9,716 nt of DNA from Candidatus Paenalcaligenes intestinipullorum. GTDB lineage: Bacteria > Pseudomonadota > Gammaproteobacteria > Burkholderiales > Burkholderiaceae_B. Both the position numbers and the translations under genes were made by a program. The notes under the pieces were generated by a model, which was given only the letters and a program-made list of their open reading frames with translations, was not told the origin of the DNA and did not search any database. The stretch covers positions 1-9,716 of the forward strand of contig DWUQ01000030.1 of NCBI GenBank assembly GCA_019120675.1. Reading direction: 5' to 3'. How positions within the stretch are numbered: the first letter of the stretch is position 1; each line of letters begins with the position of its first letter. Positions 6,280-9,716 of the stretch are shown here, piece after piece.

Positions 6280-6555
6280 ATGTCACGTTCGATTAAAAAA
6301 GGCCCATTCGTAGACGCGCATTTACTGAAAAAAGTAGATGCAGCCGTTGAGGGCAACGACAGACGGCCGATCAAAACTTGGTCCCGCCGTTCTACCATCC
6401 TGCCCGAATTCATTGGGCTGACGATTGCCGTGCACAATGGCCGTCAACACGTTCCCGTTTACATCAACGAGAACATGGTTGGCCATAAGCTGGGCGAATT
6501 CGCATTGACCCGCACCTTTAAGGGTCACATTGCGGACAAGAAGTCACGGAGATAA
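6280..6555 (+). CDS. rpsS: 30S ribosomal protein S19
   Basis: The product is 91 aa, as expected. It starts MSRSIKKGPFVDAHLLKKV and contains IKTWSRRSTILPEFIGLTIAVHNG, the S19 signature region. VYINENMVGHKLGEFALTRTF follows toward the C-terminus. S19 forms a complex with S13 in the 30S head near the A and P sites. AAGGGG at 6267-6272 lies 7 bases before ATG 6280. The 11-base gap after rplB and the 3-base gap before rplV fit one transcript. Confidence 0.98.
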   Translation: MSRSIKKGPFVDAHLLKKVDAAVEGNDRRPIKTWSRRSTILPEFIGLTIAVHNGRQHVPVYINENMVGHKLGEFALTRTFKGHIADKKSRR

Positions 6556-6558
6556 GCG

Positions 6559-6888
6559 ATGGAAACCACAGCAACAATCCGTGGAGTACGTATTTCGGCG
6601 CAAAAAGCCCGTTTGGTTGCGGACATGGTCCGTGGCAAATCGGTTGCTACTGCACTGAACACCTTAACGTTCACTCCAAAGAAAGCCGCTGGCATTATCA
6701 AAAAAGCACTTGAGTCCGCTATTGCTAATGCTGAACACAATGACGGTGCCGACATTGATGAATTGCGCGTTACTACAATCTATGTAGACAAAGCGCAGTC
6801 GTTGAAGCGTTTCTCCGCTCGTGCTAAAGGCCGCGGTAACCGTATCGAGAAGCAGACTTGCCACATTGTGGTCAAAGTCGGCGCCTAA
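6559..6888 (+). CDS. rplV: 50S ribosomal protein L22
   Basis: The product is 109 aa, against 110 in E. coli. It shows RISAQKARLVADMVRGKSV (11-29), AIANAEHNDGADIDEL (55-69), and the long beta-hairpin SLKRFSARAKGRGNRIEKQT (81-100) whose tip lines the exit tunnel. The KR pair of the hairpin, the segment deleted in some macrolide-resistant strains, is intact, so no ribosomal resistance is suggested here. GGAG at 6548-6551 lies 7 bases before the ATG, inside the end of rpsS. Confidence 0.98.
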   Translation: METTATIRGVRISAQKARLVADMVRGKSVATALNTLTFTPKKAAGIIKKALESAIANAEHNDGADIDELRVTTIYVDKAQSLKRFSARAKGRGNRIEKQTCHIVVKVGA

Positions 6889-6897
6889 GGAGTCACA

Positions 6898-7665
6898 ATG
6901 GGACAAAAAGTTAACCCAATTGGGTTCCGTCTCGCCGTTAACCGCAACTGGAGCTCACGTTGGTACGCAGACCACAACGAGTTCGCTGGTATGCTGGCTG
7001 ACGATATTCGAGTACGCGAGTACCTCAAGAAAAAACTGAAGAACGCTTCGGTTGGCCGTGTTGTGATCGAGCGCCCCAACAAAAACGCTCGCATCACCAT
7101 TTACTCCGCCCGTCCAGGCGTGGTAATTGGCAAACGCGGTGAAGACATCGAAAGCCTCAAGGTTGATCTACAGCGTTTGATGGGCGTGCCTGTACACGTC
7201 AACATCGAAGAAATCCGCAAACCTGAAACCGATGCTCAGCTGATTGCTGACTCCATCGCTCAGCAATTGGAAAAACGCATTATGTTCCGTCGCGCCATGA
7301 AGCGTGCGATGCAGAACGCCATGCGCTTAGGTGCCCAAGGCATCAAAATCGCCAGTGCTGGTCGTTTGAACGGTATCGAAATCGCCCGTACCGAATGGTA
7401 CCGCGAAGGCCGTGTGCCTCTGCACACATTGCGTGCCAACATTGACTACGCAACCGCCGAAGCGCACACCACTTACGGGATTATCGGTATCAAGGTTTGG
7501 GTTTACAAAGGCGACATGTTGCCTGGCGGCGAATTGCCCGTAGAAGCCGCTCCAGAAGAGCGTCGTCACCGTCGTCCACGTGGCGAGCGTCCTGAAGGCC
7601 GTCGTCGTCGCAGCAGTGGTCGCCGTGGTGGCAACGATGCCGCACCTGCGCCTGAAGGAGAATAA
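6898..7665 (+). CDS. rpsC: 30S ribosomal protein S3 with Arg/Gly-rich C-terminal tail
   Basis: The product is 255 aa, about 22 longer than E. coli S3. It begins MGQKVNPIGFRLAVNRNW and has a KH domain with GKRG (78-81) in ARPGVVIGKRGEDIESL. FRRAMKRAMQ (130-139) carries the basic residues R131, R132 and K135 linked to mRNA unwinding at the entry tunnel in E. coli. The C-terminal domain runs through GIIGIKVWVYKGD. From about residue 219 the protein continues into an Arg/Pro/Gly-rich tail that ends in APAPEGE. I recall similar tails in other betaproteobacteria. AAGGAG at 6887-6892 overlaps the rplV stop codon and sits 5 bases before the ATG. Confidence 0.98.
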   Translation: MGQKVNPIGFRLAVNRNWSSRWYADHNEFAGMLADDIRVREYLKKKLKNASVGRVVIERPNKNARITIYSARPGVVIGKRGEDIESLKVDLQRLMGVPVHVNIEEIRKPETDAQLIADSIAQQLEKRIMFRRAMKRAMQNAMRLGAQGIKIASAGRLNGIEIARTEWYREGRVPLHTLRANIDYATAEAHTTYGIIGIKVWVYKGDMLPGGELPVEAAPEERRHRRPRGERPEGRRRRSSGRRGGNDAAPAPEGE

Positions 7666-7667
7666 CT

Positions 7668-8084
7668 ATGTTGCAACCCTCTCGCAGAAAGTATCGCAAA
7701 GAGCAAAAAGGCCGTAATACCGGTCTGGCAACACGCGGTACCCAAGTTTCGTTTGGTGAGTTCGGTCTAAAAGCAACGGGCCGTGGTCGTATCACTGCCC
7801 GTCAAATCGAAGCCGCTCGTCGTGCGATCAACCGTCACATTAAACGTGGTGGCCGTATTTGGATTCGTATCTTCCCCGACAAACCCATTTCGCAGAAGCC
7901 TGCTGAAGTTCGTATGGGTAGCGGTAAAGGTAGTCCAGAGTACTGGGTCGCTGAAATTCAACCCGGCAAAATGCTCTACGAAATGGAAGGTGTGAGCGAA
8001 GAGCTCGCACGCGAAGCATTCCGTTTGGCCGCCGCTAAGCTGCCGATTTCGACGACCTTCGTGTCACGTCAGATTGGTGCTTAA
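7668..8084 (+). CDS. rplP: 50S ribosomal protein L16
   Basis: The product is 138 aa, against 136 in E. coli. It shows MLQPSRRKYRKEQKGRN at the start, GRGRITARQIEAARRAI (38-54), WIRIFPDKPISQKPAEVRMG (65-84) and GKGSPEYWVAEIQPGK. R82 in AEVRMG matches E. coli R81, the arginine hydroxylated by YcfD/RoxA. L16 contacts the A-site tRNA and is needed late in 50S assembly. AAGGAG at 7655-7660 lies 7 bases before the ATG; the gap after rpsC is 2 bases. Confidence 0.98.
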   Translation: MLQPSRRKYRKEQKGRNTGLATRGTQVSFGEFGLKATGRGRITARQIEAARRAINRHIKRGGRIWIRIFPDKPISQKPAEVRMGSGKGSPEYWVAEIQPGKMLYEMEGVSEELAREAFRLAAAKLPISTTFVSRQIGA

Positions 8085-8093
8085 GGAGAACTC

Positions 8094-8285
8094 ATGAAAG
8101 CGAATGAACTCCGTTCAAAAGATCAAGCCGAGCTCCAAACCGAGCTCGAGAGTCTGCTGAAAGCACAATTCAGTCTGCGTATGCAGCGTGCAACTCAGCA
8201 GCTTTCCAACACCAGCCAGCTATCTAAAGTACGCCGCGACATTGCTCGCGTCCGCACTGTAATGGCTGAGAACGCAGGAAAGTAA
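8094..8285 (+). CDS. rpmC: 50S ribosomal protein L29
   Basis: The product is 63 aa, the same length as E. coli L29. It is a helical hairpin protein: MKANELRSKDQAELQTEL forms the first helix, and LLKAQFSLRMQRATQQLSNT and KVRRDIARVRTVMAE complete the pattern. L29 lies next to L23 at the tunnel exit. AAGGAG at 8083-8088 overlaps the rplP stop and sits 5 bases before ATG 8094. One base separates its stop from rpsQ. Confidence 0.97.
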   Translation: MKANELRSKDQAELQTELESLLKAQFSLRMQRATQQLSNTSQLSKVRRDIARVRTVMAENAGK

Positions 8286-8286
8286 G

Positions 8287-8571
8287 ATGAGCGAAACGCA
8301 AACAACACAAACCGCGCAAAAACGCCAACGTCTCTTGCAAGGTCGCGTGATTAGCAACAAAATGGATAAAACCGTGGTGGTACTCGTAGAGCGCCGCGTT
8401 AAGCATCCTTTGTATGGCAAAATCATGATCCGTACCAACAAGTACAAGGCGCATGACGAGTCTAACCAGTACAACGAAGGCGATGTCGTAGAAATCGCCG
8501 AAAGTCGTCCGATCAGCCGTGACAAAACATGGTCTGTCGTACGTCTCGTTACTGCCGCTCGCGTGATCTAA
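8287..8571 (+). CDS. rpsQ: 30S ribosomal protein S17
   Basis: The product is 94 aa; E. coli S17 has 84. The extra residues are a polar, Thr/Gln-rich N-terminus before the OB-fold. The fold shows LLQGRVISNKMDKTVVVLVE (17-36), KHPLYGKI (45-52) and GDVVEIAESRPISRDK, the classic S17 motifs. S17 is an early-binding 30S body protein. AGGAA at 8276-8280 lies 6 bases before the ATG, in the end of rpmC. It is the last gene of the S10 operon, as in E. coli, and a terminator follows. Confidence 0.98.
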   Translation: MSETQTTQTAQKRQRLLQGRVISNKMDKTVVVLVERRVKHPLYGKIMIRTNKYKAHDESNQYNEGDVVEIAESRPISRDKTWSVVRLVTAARVI

Positions 8572-8607
8572 TTGCGCAGAATCTAAGTTTTACTACTTAG
8601 TATTCAT

Positions 8608-8641
8608 CAAAAAGCCCAGCTTCACCGCTGGGCTTTTTGTT
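8608..8641. terminator. Intrinsic terminator closing the S10 operon
   Basis: A 13-bp perfect stem (8608-8620 with 8627-8639) has a 6-base loop, TTCACC. The core is GCCCAGC/GCTGGGC, with an A-run on the left arm and TTTTTGTT on the right. It resembles the rpsJ terminator in carrying CAAAAAG...CTTTTTG arms, so it may also act on the opposite strand. A small 6-bp hairpin (CTAAGT 8583-8588 with ACTTAG 8595-8600) lies just before it. Confidence 0.92.
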
Positions 8642-8810
8642 CGTCTAGAGCTTAGATTTAAAGGGAGTGCAGCTTGAGCGTTAACTAGCCAATGGGTTAT
8701 TTCTGAAGCGCTTTAGTCATTGATGTGGTTTAAAGCATTCAATCTATAAATTAAGGCGTTGTAAATCTAGCAGACATCAGGTTAGAAGCAGGCTGGCTTA
8801 TTAGAGTGTG
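8642..8810 (+). other. Intergenic region before the receptor gene
   Basis: I see no gene or RNA gene here. The only signal is a weak promoter-like pair at 8720-8750: TTGATG (8720-8725) and TATAAA (8745-8750), 19 bases apart, which is longer than ideal. It could provide a second, upstream start for the receptor gene. Nothing else is supportable. Confidence 0.2.
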
Positions 8811-8829
8811 TATAATATTGATTCTCATT
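8811..8829 (+). promoter_or_regulatory. -10 box overlapping a Fur-box-like operator
   Basis: A perfect TATAAT (8811-8816) runs into ATTGATTCTCATT. The 19 bases 8811-8829 match the Fur consensus GATAATGATAATCATTATC at 11 of 19 positions by hand count, and TGATTCTCATT is a familiar Fur-site core. No clear -35 box is visible. The site is 75 bases before the ATG of a TonB-dependent receptor, a gene class commonly repressed by Fur with iron. Fur binding over the -10 box would block RNA polymerase; this role is inferred. Confidence 0.5.
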
Positions 8830-8903
8830 TAGTTTGCTTTTATCAATAGCACGCTAAATGGTTATCGATGTATGCAAACTTTCAAGCTCTGGAGAGCCTT
8901 TCA

Positions 8904-9716
8904 ATGATGGCCGTATCACCCCCTTTTTCCCGTCGCCCATTAGTGGCAGCACTAGCGTGTTTAGCAACAACCCCCTTTAATACTTGGGCACAAACTTCCC
9001 CGGAAAAGGTTTCACAATTACAAAACATTGTGGTCACAGCTTCGGGATTTGAGCAGGTCATTGCTGATGCTCCCGCCACCATTACGGTCATCACTGAAAA
9101 AGAATTACAGGGTAAGGCCTATCGCAATGTCACCGATGCGTTGCAAGACATCCCTGGGGTATCCATTGAGGGTGGGGCGAGCGGTAAATTTGAAAACACA
9201 AACATTAACATTCGTGGCTTAAACGAAAGCTATGTGCTGTTTTTAGTGGATGGTCAGCCTTTGGGTGCCTCATCAGAAGCTTACTACAACGGGTTTGGTG
9301 GAGGAGCACAAGTTAACTTTTTACCACCGATGTCCGCCATTGAACGCATCGAAGTGATTCGTGGGCCGATGTCATCACTCTATGGCTCCAGCGCCATGGG
9401 TGGAGTCATTAATATTATTACCAAAAAAGTTGCCAGCACTTGGAGTGGTGAAGTCTCAGCTGACACCACGCTCCAAGAGCGCTCCGAATCGGGCAATGCC
9501 TTTCAAGGGCGCTATTATTTGAGTGGGCCGCTTATTGAAAACCGTTTGGGTTTATCGTTGGCGGGGTCACACTTCCAGCGTCACGAAGACAAAATCCTCA
9601 ATGGCTATGGTAAGCAGCGTATCAACAACAACGAAGCCAAACTCGATTGGATACTGAATGATGCGCACAGTTTAAGCTTTAAGGGTGGGGTGACCACCAC
9701 TGATAATTTACGTACC
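8904..9716 (+). CDS. TonB-dependent outer-membrane receptor, CirA/IrgA type (partial, 3' end missing)
   Basis: The first 271 codons are in the window and stay open to its last base, so the C-terminal barrel is missing. Residues 1-29 form a signal peptide (cleavage likely after TWA). NIVVTA (41-46) is the TonB box. The plug domain spans about 50-175 with DAPATITVITEKEL, DALQDIPGVSIEGG, INIRGLN (101-107), VLFLVDGQPLG, the hallmark IERIEVIRGPMSSLYGSSAM (146-165) and GGVINIITKK. The first barrel strands follow (WSGEVSADTTLQ, GRYYLSGPLIENRLGLSL). The wording closely resembles E. coli CirA and Vibrio IrgA, which take up catecholate-type ferric siderophores, but the ligand cannot be fixed from the plug. 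ATG 8904 is chosen because GGAGAG (8891-8896) lies 7 bases before it. ATG 8907, and an in-frame ATG at 8868 with no Shine-Dalgarno sequence, are less likely. GCTC/GAGC (8886-8889, 8894-8897) could fold over the Shine-Dalgarno sequence. Confidence 0.95.
   Translation, partial: MMAVSPPFSRRPLVAALACLATTPFNTWAQTSPEKVSQLQNIVVTASGFEQVIADAPATITVITEKELQGKAYRNVTDALQDIPGVSIEGGASGKFENTNINIRGLNESYVLFLVDGQPLGASSEAYYNGFGGGAQVNFLPPMSAIERIEVIRGPMSSLYGSSAMGGVINIITKKVASTWSGEVSADTTLQERSESGNAFQGRYYLSGPLIENRLGLSLAGSHFQRHEDKILNGYGKQRINNNEAKLDWILNDAHSLSFKGGVTTTDNLRT

Noticed and set aside
541..8641. Paired DNA-uptake-type repeats in the two terminators
   Set aside because: The terminators at 541-581 and 8608-8641 share only CAAAAAG...CTTTTTG arms, which is normal terminator composition, and their GC cores differ. 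No longer shared word was found.
1..9716. CRISPR array, tRNA or rRNA genes, or a defence-type system
   Set aside because: No spaced direct repeats, no tRNA-like cloverleaf and no rRNA segments were seen on either strand. Every gene belongs to a known ribosomal or transport family.

Overview
The window looks like a chromosomal segment of a betaproteobacterium, most likely Burkholderiales and plausibly Alcaligenaceae. The clues are the ribosomal protein sequences: L3 starts with a short Ser/Pro-rich extension before RLGLVGRKVGMT, S3 carries an Arg/Gly-rich tail, and tuf is followed by rpsJ. Base composition is moderate. The taxonomic call is inference from remembered family sequences, not from a search.

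Layout. (1) 1-131 is the 3' end of tuf (EF-Tu). A GC-rich hairpin with an imperfect T-tract follows, then rpsJ (S10, 199-510). (2) rpsJ ends in a perfect 19-bp-stem terminator (541-581). (3) Positions 648-3621 hold a two-gene quaternary-amine (glycine betaine/choline type) ABC importer. One gene encodes a substrate-binding protein fused to the permease (719 aa). The other encodes a ProV-like ATPase (273 aa) without CBS domains; it overlaps the first gene by 8 bases. (4) A leader of about 220 bases (3622-3845) contains an extended -10 promoter and possible RNA hairpins. (5) Positions 3846-8571 hold the rest of the S10 operon in canonical order: rplC-rplD-rplW-rplB-rpsS-rplV-rpsC-rplP-rpmC-rpsQ. 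Every gene has a clear Shine-Dalgarno sequence, and the spacing is very tight (rplD and rplW overlap by 4 bases). (6) The operon closes with a terminator (8608-8641). (7) A 332-base intergenic region contains a TATAAT -10 box overlapping a Fur-box-like sequence. It precedes a TonB-dependent outer-membrane receptor of the CirA/IrgA type (8904 to the window end, incomplete).

How the parts work together. The ribosomal genes supply 30S proteins (S10, S19, S3, S17) and 50S proteins (L3, L4, L23, L2, L22, L16, L29). The notable point is architectural. rpsJ, normally the first gene of the S10 operon, is cut off from rplC by a terminator and an unrelated transport operon, and rplC has its own promoter and leader. 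The spc operon (rplN onward) does not directly follow rpsQ; an apparently iron-regulated receptor sits there instead. No mobile element, CRISPR array, RNA gene or clearly undescribed system was found. The most interesting items are the split S10 operon, the binding-protein/permease fusion and the transcription signals between these blocks.
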